A stretch of DNA of 64,000 nt, taken from positions 8,765 to 72,764 of the forward strand of contig DASUSI010000163.1 of assembly GCA_036375165.1 (NCBI GenBank), written 5' to 3'. The notes under the pieces were generated by a model that searched no databases, was not told where the DNA came from, and saw only the letters and a list, made by a program, of their open reading frames with translations. Shown here one piece after another: positions 53,228-62,244 of this stretch (position 1 is the first letter of the stretch; every line of letters begins with the position of its first letter). A program made the position numbers and the translations under genes. Source of the DNA: WHSM01 sp036375165. GTDB lineage: Bacteria > Actinomycetota > Actinomycetes > Mycobacteriales > Micromonosporaceae.

Positions 53228-54213
53228 GTCAATCGGGACATATGGTGTTCGGACAGTCGCGTCGCCGTTCCCGGGAGCCGGGCGCGCGCGGTCGTGGGGA
53301 GACGGCATCCCCGGATCCGGCACGTGCCGAATTCGTGCTTTCGAAGCTGCAACTGCTGGTCACCCGGCGACTCGACGGCCTGCTGCAGGGGGACTATCTG
53401 GGACTGCTTCCCGGGTCGGGCAGTGAGGCGGGGGAGGCGCGTGAGTACTGGCCGGGCGACGACGTACGGCGGATGGACTGGCCGGTGACCGCCCGTACCA
53501 CGGTCCCCCACGTACGGCAGACGATCGCCGATCGGGAGTTGGAGACCTGGCTCGCGGTCGACCTGTCAGCGAGCCTGGACTTCGGCACCGCACGGTGTCT
53601 CAAGCGCGACCTCGCGGTCGCCGCGACAGCCGCGATCGCCCACCTGACGGTGCGCGGCGGCAACCGGATCGGTGCGGTGGTCGGCACCGGCGACGCGGTA
53701 AGGCGGATCCCCGCCCGCTCCGGACGGCGGGGTGCCCAGGCGCTGCTCCGGGGGGTGGCGACCACCCCAGCGGCGCGGGCCGGCGGCCGCACCGACCTGG
53801 CGGCCTTGGTGGATACGCTGAACCGGCCGCTCCGCCGCCGCGGCCTGGCCGTGGTGATCTCCGATTTCCTGGCCGACCTGGGATGGGAACGTCCCCTGGG
53901 AAAGCTCGCGGTACGTCACGACGTGCTCGCGGTGGAGGTTGTGGACCCTCGCGAGCTGGAGTTGACCGGGGTCGGTGTGATGGAGTTCGTCGACCCGGAG
54001 ACCGGTGTGGTGCACGAGATTGACACCTCGGACAGCCGGCTCCGTGCCGCGTACGCGGAGCAGGCCGCCGCGCAACGTGCCCGAATCGCCGCCGGGCTGC
54101 GCCGCGCCGGGGCCGCGCACCTGCGGTTGCGTACCGATTCCGACTGGCTGATCGACATCGTGCGGTTCGTCGCGGCGCAGCGGCACGCGCGTACCAGGGG
54201 GACCACACGATGA
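53224..54213 (+). CDS. DUF58 domain protein
   Basis: 329-residue protein of the DUF58 family, the usual partner of MoxR. Diagnostic segments: RRLDGLLQGDYLGLLPGSGS, EAREYWPGDDVRRMDWPVTA and LAVDLSASLDFGT with a degenerate VWA-like metal site. GTG 53224 overlaps the moxR stop; an ATG at 53242 is an alternative. Its stop overlaps the next gene by four bases (ATGA at 54210-54213). No TM segment. It probably binds MoxR or peptides; role inferred from the family. Confidence 0.92.
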   Translation: MSQSGHMVFGQSRRRSREPGARGRGETASPDPARAEFVLSKLQLLVTRRLDGLLQGDYLGLLPGSGSEAGEAREYWPGDDVRRMDWPVTARTTVPHVRQTIADRELETWLAVDLSASLDFGTARCLKRDLAVAATAAIAHLTVRGGNRIGAVVGTGDAVRRIPARSGRRGAQALLRGVATTPAARAGGRTDLAALVDTLNRPLRRRGLAVVISDFLADLGWERPLGKLAVRHDVLAVEVVDPRELELTGVGVMEFVDPETGVVHEIDTSDSRLRAAYAEQAAAQRARIAAGLRRAGAAHLRLRTDSDWLIDIVRFVAAQRHARTRGTTR

Positions 54214-55160
54214 TCCGGTACCTCGCCCCGTGGTGGTTGCTCGCGGTGCTCCCGGTGTTCGCGCTGGCGGCACTGTACGTGTGGGTACAGCTACGTCGGC
54301 GCGTCACCGCGGTGCGGTTCAGCAATCTGGAGTTGTTGCAGCGGATCGCACCGAAGGGCCTGGGGTGGAAACGGCACGCGCCGGCAGTGGCGTTCCTGTC
54401 GTGCCTGTTGCTGCTGGCGCTCGGGATGGCACGCCCGGCCACGGATGTCCAGGAACCGATGGAACGGGCCACGGTGGTGCTGGCCATCGACGTGTCGCTG
54501 TCGATGATGGCCGACGACGTGGAGCCGGATCGGTTCCGGGCGGCCAAGGCGGCGGCAAAGGAGTTCGTGGAGCAGCTTCCGGACAGTTTCAACGTCGGGC
54601 TGGTGGCGTTCTCCAAGTCCGCGAACGTGGTGGTCTCGCCGACCAAGGAACACGACCGGGTCCGGCAGTCCATCGACACTCTGGAGCTTGCCGAAGGCAC
54701 CGCGACCGGTGAGGCGGTGTTCGCGGCGTTGCAGGCGATCCAGTCGGTTCCGGCCGCCGGGGCGACCACCCCGCCGCCGGCCCGGATCGTGATGCTCTCG
54801 GACGGGTTCCGCACCTTCGGCCGCAGCGTCGAGGAGGCCGGAGCCGCCGCGGCCGCTGCCAACGTGCCGGTGTCCACCATCGCCTTCGGCACCGATGACG
54901 GCATGGTCGAGATCAACGGCCAGGCCGTCGAGGTACGGGTGGACCGGGATTCGTTACGGCGGCTCGCCGACGACACCGGTGGGCAGGCGTACGAGGCGTA
55001 CACCCAGAAAGAGCTCAAGCAGGTGTATGAGGACATGGGTTCGTCGATCGGTCACCGCACCGCGGCCCGGGAGATCGCGCAGTGGTTCATCGGTGTCGCG
55101 CTGTTGTTCGCGTTCGCGGCGGCTGGGATGAGCCTGGCATGGACCTCCCGACTGCCGTAG
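54210..55160 (+). CDS. VWA-domain membrane protein (BatA-like)
   Basis: 316-residue protein with an N-terminal TM (about 5-27), a second TM (about 57-75), a von Willebrand A domain (88-285) with the metal-adhesion motif DVSLSM (DxSxS), TGEAVFAAL for the Thr position and LSDGFRTF for the Asp position, and a C-terminal TM (about 292-312). Such BatA-like proteins form complexes with MoxR in the membrane. It matches Rv1481 by position. It is the last gene of the coupled trio and is followed 75 bases later by fabG. Confidence 0.93.
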   Translation: MIRYLAPWWLLAVLPVFALAALYVWVQLRRRVTAVRFSNLELLQRIAPKGLGWKRHAPAVAFLSCLLLLALGMARPATDVQEPMERATVVLAIDVSLSMMADDVEPDRFRAAKAAAKEFVEQLPDSFNVGLVAFSKSANVVVSPTKEHDRVRQSIDTLELAEGTATGEAVFAALQAIQSVPAAGATTPPPARIVMLSDGFRTFGRSVEEAGAAAAAANVPVSTIAFGTDDGMVEINGQAVEVRVDRDSLRRLADDTGGQAYEAYTQKELKQVYEDMGSSIGHRTAAREIAQWFIGVALLFAFAAAGMSLAWTSRLP

Positions 55161-55235
55161 CGGTCTGGATTAGCCAGTACCCGTAGGTAGGCCCTAGTCT
55201 CATGCGGCGGCGGGATCGAAGGAGGGGAGTGGCCA

Positions 55236-55940
55236 GTGCCTCGTACGGTTCTGGTGACCGGCGGAAACCGTGGCATCGGGCTGGCGATCGCGACCGGATT
55301 CGCCAAGCAGGGAGACCGGGTGGCGGTCACGCACCGCGGCAGCCATGTGCCCGAAGGACTGTTCGGGGTCCGATGCGACGTGACCGATCCGGAGCAGGTG
55401 GATGCCGCGTTCCAGGTGGTCGAGGCGGAGCTGGGTCCGGTCGAGGTGCTCGTGGCGAACGCCGGGATCACCGACGACGCGCTGATGTTGCGGATGAGCG
55501 AGGAGCAGTTCGCCCGGGTGCTGGAGACCAACCTGGCCGGTGCCTGGCGCTGTGCCAAGCGGGCCGCGACCAAGATGATCCGTGGCCGTTGGGGACGGAT
55601 GATTTTCATTTCCTCGGTGGCCGGTCTCTCCGGCGGTGCCGGTCAGGTGAACTACGCGGCGAGCAAGGCCGGTCTGGTCGGGTTGGCGCGTTCGATCGCC
55701 CGGGAACTCGGGTCCCGTAACGTCACCGCCAACGTGGTGGCACCGGGCTTCATCGAGACTGACATGACCGCCACGCTCCCCGACAAGCGGCGTGACGAGA
55801 TCCTGGCCACGGTGCCGCTGGCCCGGTTCGCGAGCGCTGACGAGGTGGCCGGAGTGGTCACCTGGCTGGCCGGCGACGCTGCCGGCTATGTCACCGGCGC
55901 GGTGATCCCGGTGGACGGCGGCCTCGGAATGGGCCACTGA
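55236..55940 (+). CDS. fabG: 3-oxoacyl-ACP reductase FabG (MabA-like)
   Basis: Short-chain dehydrogenase of 234 residues that reduces beta-ketoacyl-ACP with NADPH in type II fatty-acid synthesis. Motifs: VTGGNRGIGLAIA (cofactor loop), NAG in VLVANAGITDD, catalytic Ser in ISSVAGLSG, and Tyr-Lys in YAASKAGLVGL. GTG 55236 has GGAGGGG about nine bases upstream. It directly precedes inhA, as fabG1 (mabA) does in M. tuberculosis; in that genus the pair supplies mycolate elongation. Confidence 0.94.
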   Translation: MPRTVLVTGGNRGIGLAIATGFAKQGDRVAVTHRGSHVPEGLFGVRCDVTDPEQVDAAFQVVEAELGPVEVLVANAGITDDALMLRMSEEQFARVLETNLAGAWRCAKRAATKMIRGRWGRMIFISSVAGLSGGAGQVNYAASKAGLVGLARSIARELGSRNVTANVVAPGFIETDMTATLPDKRRDEILATVPLARFASADEVAGVVTWLAGDAAGYVTGAVIPVDGGLGMGH

Positions 55941-55958
55941 GCGGTGAAAGGACAGGGC

Positions 55959-56723
55959 ATGGGCCTGCTGGACGGCAAGCGGCTGCTGGTGACCGGTGTG
56001 ATCACCGACCAGTCGATCGCGTTCTCGGTGGCGAAGCTGGCGCAGCAGGAAGGTGCCACTGTGGTGCTGACCGGGTACGGCCGGTTGTCGCTGGTGGAGC
56101 GGATCGCCAGACGGCTGCCCGACCCGCCGCCGGTGATCGAGCTTGACGTCACCAACCCCGAGCAACTGGAGTCCCTCGCGGATCGGGTGCGCGAGCACGT
56201 GGACCGGCTCGACGGCGTGGTGCACTCCATCGGCTACGCCCCGCCGAGTTGTCTCGGCGGCAATTTCCTGAGCGCACCGTGGGACGATGTTGCCACCGCG
56301 CTGCACATCTCCACGTACTCCCTGAAGTCGCTGGCTGTGGCCTGTCTGCCACTGATGGACAATGGCGGCTCGATCGTCAGTTTCGACTTCGATGCCGCGA
56401 AAGCCTGGCAGGTGTACGACTGGATGGGCGTCGCCAAGGCAGGCCTCGAGTCATGTGCCCGGTACCTGGCACGTGACCTCGGCCCGAAGGGAATTCGCGT
56501 GAACCTGGTCGCGGCCGGCCCGTTGCGGACCATGGCGGCGAAGAGCATCCCGGGTTTCGAGCAGTTCGAACAGGCGTGGACCGAGCGGGCACCGCTCGGC
56601 TGGAAGTTGACCGATCCCGAGCCCGCTGCCCGCGCCTGCCTGGCTCTGCTGTCGGACTGGTTCCCGGCGACCACCGGTGAGATTGTCCACGTCGATGGTG
56701 GGTTCCACGCGGTTGGACTCTGA
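55959..56723 (+). CDS. inhA: enoyl-ACP reductase (InhA/FabI type)
   Basis: NADH-dependent enoyl-ACP reductase of 254 residues, closing the elongation cycle after FabG. It has the InhA features: GVITDQSIAFSVAKLAQQEG cofactor segment, HSIGYAPP, YDWMGVAKAGLES for the catalytic Tyr-x6-Lys and the final TTGEIVHVDGGFHAVGL. ATG 55959 is favoured by AAAGGA; GTG 55944 is possible. It is 18 bases after fabG and in the same operon. Isoniazid/triclosan-type inhibitors act on this family; nothing on sensitivity can be read here. Confidence 0.95.
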   Translation: MGLLDGKRLLVTGVITDQSIAFSVAKLAQQEGATVVLTGYGRLSLVERIARRLPDPPPVIELDVTNPEQLESLADRVREHVDRLDGVVHSIGYAPPSCLGGNFLSAPWDDVATALHISTYSLKSLAVACLPLMDNGGSIVSFDFDAAKAWQVYDWMGVAKAGLESCARYLARDLGPKGIRVNLVAAGPLRTMAAKSIPGFEQFEQAWTERAPLGWKLTDPEPAARACLALLSDWFPATTGEIVHVDGGFHAVGL

Positions 56724-56760
56724 CGCGCTGGGTGGCTGGCCGCTCGTCTAGGTTGGGGGG

Positions 56761-57771
56761 GTGTACGACGCTTTCCTCCTGCTGTCGTTCGGTGGCCCGG
56801 AGGGGCCTGACGACGTACTGCCGTTCCTGGAGAACGTGACCCGGGGTCGTAACGTGCCGCCCGAACGTCTGGCGGAGGTGGCCGAACACTACCGACACTT
56901 CGGGGGCGTGTCGCCCATCAATGCTCACAACCGGGCACTGCTGGAAGCGCTGCGGGCCGAGTTCGGGCGTGTCGGGATCGGGTTGCCGCTGTACTGGGGC
57001 AACCGCAACTGGCACCCGATGCTGGCCGACACGCTGCGACAGATGCGCGATGCCGGAGTGCGGCGTGCCCTGGCGTTCGTGACCAGCGCTTTCGGGTCCT
57101 ACTCGGCGTGCCGGCAATACCTGGACGACATCGTGACGGCCCGTTCCAAGGTGGGTCCGGGGGCCCCGGTGGTCGACAAGATCCGGCACTGTCACGACCA
57201 TCCGGGGTTTGTGGCACCACTCGCCGACGGGGTGCGCGCGGCCCTTGCGGCGCTCCCGGACGGTGGCCGCACCCGACTGGTGTTCACCGCGCATTCGGTT
57301 CCGCTGTCGATGGACGCGGCGGCCGGGCCGGACGGCCACCGCTACACCGCGCAGCTCACCGAGACCGCGCGACTCGTGGCCGAGCAGTCGGCCCCGGGCA
57401 TGGACTACGACCTGGTGTGGCAGAGCCGGTCCGGGCCACCCCACGTGCCGTGGTTGGAGCCTGATGTCAACGACCATCTGGAGCGGTTGGCGGCGGACGG
57501 CGTGACCGCCGTCGTGGTGAGTCCGATCGGGTTCACCAGCGACCATCTGGAGGTGGTGTGGGACCTCGATAACGAGGCCGCGGCCACCGCGAAGCGGCTG
57601 GGACTCGGGTTCGCCCGGGCCGCCACCCCAGGGCTTGACCAGCGTTTCGTTGGTATGGTCCGTGAGCTGGTGACCGAACGGCTCGATCCGGCGGCCCCCA
57701 GGCGTCGGCTCGGCGTGGTCCCGGTGTGGGACGAGTGCCCCGCCGACTGTTGCCAGGTGACAGGCAGCTGA
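56761..57771 (+). CDS. hemH: ferrochelatase (coproporphyrin ferrochelatase type)
   Basis: 336-residue class I chelatase that inserts iron into (copro)porphyrin. Landmarks: LLLSFGGPEGPDDVLPFLEN, the catalytic His region FTAHSVPLSMD, the metal-side Glu in SPIGFTSDHLEVVWDLDNE, and a C-terminal Cys cluster (CPADCC) seen in actinobacterial enzymes that may carry a 2Fe-2S centre. In actinobacteria the enzyme usually works in the coproporphyrin-dependent pathway. It follows inhA by 37 bases, the same order as inhA-hemZ in M. tuberculosis. GTG 56761 is taken as start. Confidence 0.93.
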   Translation: MYDAFLLLSFGGPEGPDDVLPFLENVTRGRNVPPERLAEVAEHYRHFGGVSPINAHNRALLEALRAEFGRVGIGLPLYWGNRNWHPMLADTLRQMRDAGVRRALAFVTSAFGSYSACRQYLDDIVTARSKVGPGAPVVDKIRHCHDHPGFVAPLADGVRAALAALPDGGRTRLVFTAHSVPLSMDAAAGPDGHRYTAQLTETARLVAEQSAPGMDYDLVWQSRSGPPHVPWLEPDVNDHLERLAADGVTAVVVSPIGFTSDHLEVVWDLDNEAAATAKRLGLGFARAATPGLDQRFVGMVRELVTERLDPAAPRRRLGVVPVWDECPADCCQVTGS

Positions 57772-58635
57772 GCTCGGCTGCTCCGGTGTCGTAGACCATG
57801 ACCTGACGGGTGAGTTCTCTGCGGTTGCTCACCCCGAGCTTCGCGTAACTGTGTCGCAGGTGGCTGTCCACGGTGTGCGGCGACAGAAAGAGTCGGTCGG
57901 CGACCTCCCGGTTGCTCAGCCCTTTCGCGACCAGACGCACCACGCGCAGTTCCGATTCGCTCAGGCTCTGCCATGCTGTGCCCTTCGGGTGAAGAGGCGG
58001 CGCGACGGGCGCTTCGGTCGGGTGATCCGGGCGGGGTTGGCCGCGAGGTCGACGGGACGCCCACCCCTTCAACCGGGCGGATCAGCTCCATGGCTCTGGC
58101 GTGATGCCCGGCGGCGTGTTCCGCTTTGGCGAGATCCTCCAGCGCGGACGCCCGTAGCCGAGGGCTCAGCCGGAGTGCCTGAACAGCCCGGCGCAGGCTC
58201 TGCACGTTGCTCTCCAGCAAGACCCCTGACGTGTGCGGCAACCCCGGTCAGCGAATGCGAGATGTTCTGGAGCGCGAAAGCCCGTGTGGAGTCCATCACC
58301 ACTCGGGCTTGCTGTGGCCATGCCGCGGTCGCCCGGTGGAGTTGGGGCGGTGGTTCTTCGAAGATTTGGTACCACGCGGCCATCGGCAACAACGAGTCCA
58401 GCTCTGATGCGCGCCCGACTGCGACCGCGATACGGTCCTGTTTGGCTCTGGCGACAAGATGATCGAGGACTCGACTCTTTCCGATCCCCGCGGGACCTTC
58501 AATGACGATGCGGCCGCCGACTCCAGCCCGGAGCCGACTTACTGATTCCAGGACTTCCGTGGTGAAGGTTTCGCGGCCGAACAGCTGCGAAGTGGTGGTT
58601 CGATTCTCTCGATCTTTCGAAACACGGAGCCTCAT
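57772..58635 (-). pseudogene. decayed large LuxR-type (LAL) regulator
   Basis: Three pieces of one LAL regulator lie in different frames in under 900 bases. From ATG 58635: the AAA-type N-terminus (FGRETFTTEVLESVSRLR, then GRIVIEGPAGIGKSRVLDHL with its Walker A). Around 58110-58240: a piece of the tetratricopeptide middle (LRRAVQALRLSPRLRASALE, then DLAKAEHAAGHHARAMELI). Around 57800-57990: the LuxR HTH (LSESELRVVRLVAKGLSNRE, then LFLSPHTVDSHLRHSYAKLG). Intact members have about 900 residues, so most of the middle is deleted. The 3' end runs into the convergent hemH gene with no proper stop. Confidence 0.75.
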
Positions 58636-58977
58636 TCCGGTGCTTGCGGCTAACCGAGCCTCCCCATGCAGCCGGTACGCCGAAGCAGAGACTGTCCGGC
58701 GCTTGGATACGTGCCACTTAACGCCGCATTGGGTGAAATCGGGCCTACATGAGTTTAGTCAGGAGTCGTGTGCGACGACAAGCAGTCGTAAGGGGGTGAG
58801 GATGGTTCTGTGATTACCGATATAGCTGTGTTGGGTAATCTGAAGTTACTCACGGTGGCATTTGTACGAAGGATGATTTTCCTAAAACCCCTATATAGGG
58901 TATAAATGTACAAAACAGATCAATGGACAAGTGTCCATGCCTGTTCTTGCCAGACGATCGTGGGGTGGGGTGGACCG
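58636..58977. promoter_or_regulatory. AT-rich promoter region of the TetR gene
   Basis: About 340 bases, clearly less GC-rich than average here. It contains the perfect 12-bp palindrome CCCTATATAGGG (58889-58900), TATAAA just after it (58901-58906) as a possible -10 element, and the operator-like repeat at 58923-58938. The preceding third holds no gene that I can support. Confidence 0.5.
58923..58938. promoter_or_regulatory. TetR-type operator palindrome
   Basis: ATGGACA (58923-58929) and its exact inverse TGTCCAT (58932-58938) are separated by two bases. It lies 40 bases before the TetR ATG and is the likely autoregulatory operator. Related sites near the YceI/FMN-reductase genes were not seen. 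Confidence 0.6.
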
Positions 58978-59610
58978 ATGGGCGCCAAGCCACGAGCGTT
59001 GCCAATTATTGGGCAATCAATGACAGAGCGCGCTGACGCCGCTCGTAACCGGCGTACCCTGCTGGCCGCGGCCCGTACCATCGTGGCCACCAGCGGCGTG
59101 GAAGAACTCACCTTGGATCGGCTCGCGACGCTTGCAGGGGTGGGGGTCGGAACGGTGTACCGCCGTTTCGGTGACCGGGCGGGAGTCGCGTACGCGCTCC
59201 TCGACGACGAGGAGCGGCGCTTCCAGGAGGGCTTCCTGTCAGGTCCGCCACCGTTGGGGCCCGGTGCACCCCCGGCAGCCAGGATCCGTGCCTTTCTCCA
59301 TGCCTACCTGGATCGGCTGGAGGTGCACGCCGAGTTGCACGCACTGGCTGAGGTGCAGTCGCCGACGGCTCGGTTCCGCAGCGGGGCCTACCTCACCCAC
59401 CGTATGCACCTGGTGGCACTGCTTACCAGGGTCTGCCCCGAGGCGGACACGGTGTACCTCGCCGATGTCCTCCTCGGGCTGCTGGACGCTGGCCTGTACC
59501 TTCACCAGCGGCTCCATCTACGGATGTCCCCAGACCAGATCAGGGCCGGAGTTGACAGCCTTCTGGAACGGCTCCAGCTCACCACACCGACAGCTGCGAA
59601 GAGTGAGTGA
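58978..59610 (+). CDS. TetR-family transcriptional regulator
   Basis: 210-residue regulator. The HTH spans about 18-62 (RRTLLAAARTIVATSGVEEL, then LDRLATLAGVGVGTVYRRFG). The C-terminal ligand domain carries RIRAFLHAYLDRLEVHAELH. ATG 58978 is chosen; the PIIGQSMTERADAARNRR start is typical of regulators next to NADPH-dependent FMN reductases. ATG 59020 is also possible. It is convergent with the FMN reductase gene (59791-60315) and may control it. No Cys or metal site is obvious. Confidence 0.88.
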   Translation: MGAKPRALPIIGQSMTERADAARNRRTLLAAARTIVATSGVEELTLDRLATLAGVGVGTVYRRFGDRAGVAYALLDDEERRFQEGFLSGPPPLGPGAPPAARIRAFLHAYLDRLEVHAELHALAEVQSPTARFRSGAYLTHRMHLVALLTRVCPEADTVYLADVLLGLLDAGLYLHQRLHLRMSPDQIRAGVDSLLERLQLTTPTAAKSE

Positions 59611-59790
59611 GTGTCCGACCGCGACCCGTCACAGTCCGCAGTCCACTGTGAGTATTCCTCGTAACCTGCGATGAACCGCTGAGCGGATCGGTGGGGCTCG
59701 CCGAATCCCCCATCAGGTACTCGACACCGGTGCCGGGCTCTCCGCAGCGAGCCCGGCACCCACGTTGATCCTTCGGGTGAAGCCGGGCGA

Positions 59791-60315
59791 CTACACCAGG
59801 GTGATGAGCTGATTGAGCACGTCCGCGAGTTTCGCCCGCAGGCCGGGGTCGCGCAGCCCACCCTCCTCGTCGAAGACGGAGTCCACCTGACCGACGGGTA
59901 GTTCCTCGTCAACCACTCGGGCCCCGATGGTGTTCAGTACCTTGCGTACCTCCGCCTGTGCCCAGATCGCGCCGAACAGCCCGGTGGAGGCGCCGATCAC
60001 GGCGGACGGCTTGCCACGCAGGCAGTTGTACGGCCAGGGCCGGGACGCCCAGTCGAGTGCGTTTTTGAGATGGCCCGGCACGGAGGCGTTGTACTCGGGG
60101 GTCGCCACCAGGACGGCGCTCGCCGCGGCGAGCGCCTGGCGCAGGACGACAACTGTCTCGGGTGCCTCGAGGTCGTCGTTGTACGGCGGAATCTCGGCGA
60201 GCCCGTTGAAAATGTCCAGTTTCACATCGTCTGGAAGCCCGCGTGCCGCCGCCTTGAGCAACCGGCGGTTGTATGAGTGCCGCCGTAGGCTGCCGCACAA
60301 CCCCAGGATGAGCAC
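59791..60315 (-). CDS. NADPH-dependent FMN reductase
   Basis: 174-residue flavodoxin-fold reductase. Motifs: LGLCGSLRRHSYNRRLLKAA (phosphate loop for FMN), VLVATPEYNASVPGHLKNAL and the NAD(P)H side ASTGLFGAIWAQAEVRKVL. It probably reduces FMN, quinones, azo or metal compounds. GTG 60315 is chosen: AAGGAGGG, part of the YceI stop region (GAGGGCTAG), lies eight bases upstream, so the two genes are coupled. It is the second gene of a YceI-FMN reductase operon. Confidence 0.9.
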   Translation of the reverse strand: MLILGLCGSLRRHSYNRRLLKAAARGLPDDVKLDIFNGLAEIPPYNDDLEAPETVVVLRQALAAASAVLVATPEYNASVPGHLKNALDWASRPWPYNCLRGKPSAVIGASTGLFGAIWAQAEVRKVLNTIGARVVDEELPVGQVDSVFDEEGGLRDPGLRAKLADVLNQLITLV

Positions 60316-60319
60316 GCGG

Positions 60320-60868
60320 CTAGCCCTCCTTGAGGAACTCGACGTGCGTCGTGATGGTGACATCCCAACTCACGACGTTGCCGCCCTTTGGCATCGGCAT
60401 CTGCCAGTCCAGTCCCCAGTCACGACGGTCGACGCTCGCGGTCAGCTCCACCGCGGCACGGGTCGTGCCCCAGGGGTCTTCAACCGGTGGCTCGTAGGTG
60501 CCGGTCGCGACGAATGACTTGGTGATCCCCTTGATGGTCAGTTCGCCCCGCACCGTGGCGGTGCCGTCTGGGTTCAGTGCCACGTCCGAGGAGCGGAACG
60601 TCATCTCGGGGTGGTTGTTCGCGTCGAAGAAATCGTCGCTGTGGACGACGTGGTCCCGGAACTCTTTGGGGGTCCGGATGGAGATCGATTCGATCTTGAC
60701 GCTGCCTTCCAGCTGTATGCCGTCCGGACCGGCGACCACCCGTGCTGTCACGTCGTCGAAAGTGGCACTGAAGCTCGAGACCTTCATGTGCTTCACGGTG
60801 AAGCGGAACGTCGAGTGTGCCCGGTCAGCGACGAATGTGCCGGTGATCGGCTCCGCGGTGACGCTCAC
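60320..60868 (-). CDS. YceI family protein
   Basis: 182-residue lipocalin-like YceI protein that binds isoprenoid or fatty amide-type ligands. Features: FVADRAHSTFRFTVKHMKVS at the N-terminus, IRTPKEFRDHVVHSDDFFDA and ELTIKGITKSFVATGTYEPP at the C-terminal half, ending in VDVTITTHVEFLKEG-like strands. No signal peptide is seen, so it is cytosolic, as are many actinobacterial members. The stop lies four bases before the FMN reductase start. Confidence 0.92.
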   Translation of the reverse strand: MSVTAEPITGTFVADRAHSTFRFTVKHMKVSSFSATFDDVTARVVAGPDGIQLEGSVKIESISIRTPKEFRDHVVHSDDFFDANNHPEMTFRSSDVALNPDGTATVRGELTIKGITKSFVATGTYEPPVEDPWGTTRAAVELTASVDRRDWGLDWQMPMPKGGNVVSWDVTITTHVEFLKEG

Positions 60869-61230
60869 GTCTACTTCCTTTCCATCGTTGTGCTAAGCGG
60901 AGAGTTCTCCGGATGTTGATTCTAGCGAAGCCTTCTCCGGATACAACGGGCTGGGGTCTTGGATACGGGCCGGCAGTCGCTGGCGCGACAGGGCCCCGGC
61001 CAGCCGCCGGAGGGAGGAGATACGCTGTCGCTGGCTAGTGGCGTTGCATGCTTTGCGTACATATCGGAAACCCGCTTTGTCCTCGGCGTCCGTGCCCTGC
61101 TCCAGTCGGTGATCGAAACGGCAGCGGCGCCGCGCGCGGCGGGCTGTCACGGTGAAATTCGTACCGCCCAGTCGGAATAGATTGATCTGTCGTGTTTCAA
61201 AGACCAACCGGTGCCTCGTGGGGGGAGGTA

Positions 61231-61369
61231 TCAAACGTTGACAAGGATCGAGATGCGGCAATGATCGCTTGGTCCCCAAGTCGTCCACCGCGTTCCAGGC
61301 AGCGACTTGGACCTGGTTGGCCAAGGCCTGTGACGCGAAGACGAAGTCCAGTTGCCGAGTGGCAGTGGC
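61231..61369 (-). pseudogene. 3' remnant of an EEP-family gene with a frameshift
   Basis: On the minus strand one frame reads ATRQLDFVFASQALANQVQV, AAWNAVDD, then at about 61280 the coding continues in the next frame as WGPSDHCRISILVNV followed by a TGA (61231-61233). The DFVFAS and WGPSDHCR motifs are the C-terminal marks of endonuclease/exonuclease/phosphatase proteins, including the catalytic SDH. The 5' part is not recognisable. It is unrelated in detail to the EEP gene at 37652-40230. Confidence 0.6.
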
Positions 61370-61530
61370 GGGGGTCTGCCGTGAGACGTGCCGTGTCAAA
61401 GGCGCCGACCAACCTGTCTGGCAACCCGTACGAGAGCCACGGACATCGCGGAGTTCGACCCCTCCGTAGTCCAATGATGAAATACACGCACATGGCCGAG
61501 ATCCGGACGCCTCCGGTCGCATGCAACGGA

Positions 61531-61560
61531 TGTTTGGGCGAGCGCACCCCCGCCCAAACA
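61531..61560. repeat. 10-bp perfect inverted repeat
   Basis: TGTTTGGGCG (61531-61540) and its inverse CGCCCAAACA (61551-61560) around a 10-base loop. It may be an old terminator or a binding site; no gene end is adjacent on either strand. Confidence 0.4.
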
Positions 61561-62244
61561 GCCCGACATCGCGTCGTTCCGCCCAGTATGGGCTTCCCGT
61601 CGCAGGCTTGCTCTGGACCAGGCACTGCTGTTTTTCGGTAACCAGGGCCGGCACAGCCTGTGGAAGCCTCAGATAGATCATGACTGCGGATCAAGCGAGT
61701 TCCAGTTGTCCCGACCGTGCGTGGTGGCCGAACTCCTGATGCTTCCGACATCGGATCCGGTTGGGACCTCGATTGTGACAAGAAGAGGCGAGTTCATCAC
61801 CGTCCCGGTCTTGCGGGTCCCGAAGCCTGCCCCGGGGACCGGACCGAGGGGCCGCCCGCACTCAGGCCGATCTCAGGTAAGCCGATCGACCGACTGCCAA
61901 AGATTGCATTCTCAGAAGTGGGCCCACTGACGTATCACGAGAGGGGTTCATTTCTCTGTAAATGTGAGGGAGCCGTTGCGAGCCGCCGCTTCCACATAGG
62001 TAGCTTCTCGCCGGGGGGACGCGCATGCCGATCTCTTTTCACTCACGCCCGAGATCCTCAGCGGTGGGCGAGTCCGTCGCCAGGGTATCCCTGGTGCTCG
62101 CGTCTCCCTCGTCGCCGGCCTGGCCGGCGCGCTACGCCGCGAAAACACTCCCACACGCGCCACCATGGCGCTTGCGTTCCCCCGGCCGTACCGGCCGTCC
62201 CACCAGTTGATCCGGGTTCATTGATCGAAACGTAGGAGGTTGTC

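Larger units (their letters stand above)
60869..62244. other. 1.4-kb gene-poor region with remnants
   Basis: No intact gene between the YceI start and the subtilisin-like gene. It contains an EEP-family 3' remnant (61231-61369), a 10-bp inverted repeat (61531-61560) and long open frames without start sites or coding bias. From about 61700 to 62230 no coding character is seen on either strand. The last part must hold the protease promoter. It looks like a decayed accessory region. Confidence 0.5.

Noticed and set aside
53600..55036. 478-residue minus-strand open frame over the DUF58 and VWA genes
   Set aside because: Composition is Arg/Ser/Pro-rich and it is antisense to two motif-bearing genes. 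It is a shadow frame.
60893..61681. 262-residue minus-strand frame as a gene
   Set aside because: Only the piece at 61231-61369 has family motifs, and it is frameshifted. The rest has no coding bias, no start context and many rare residues.
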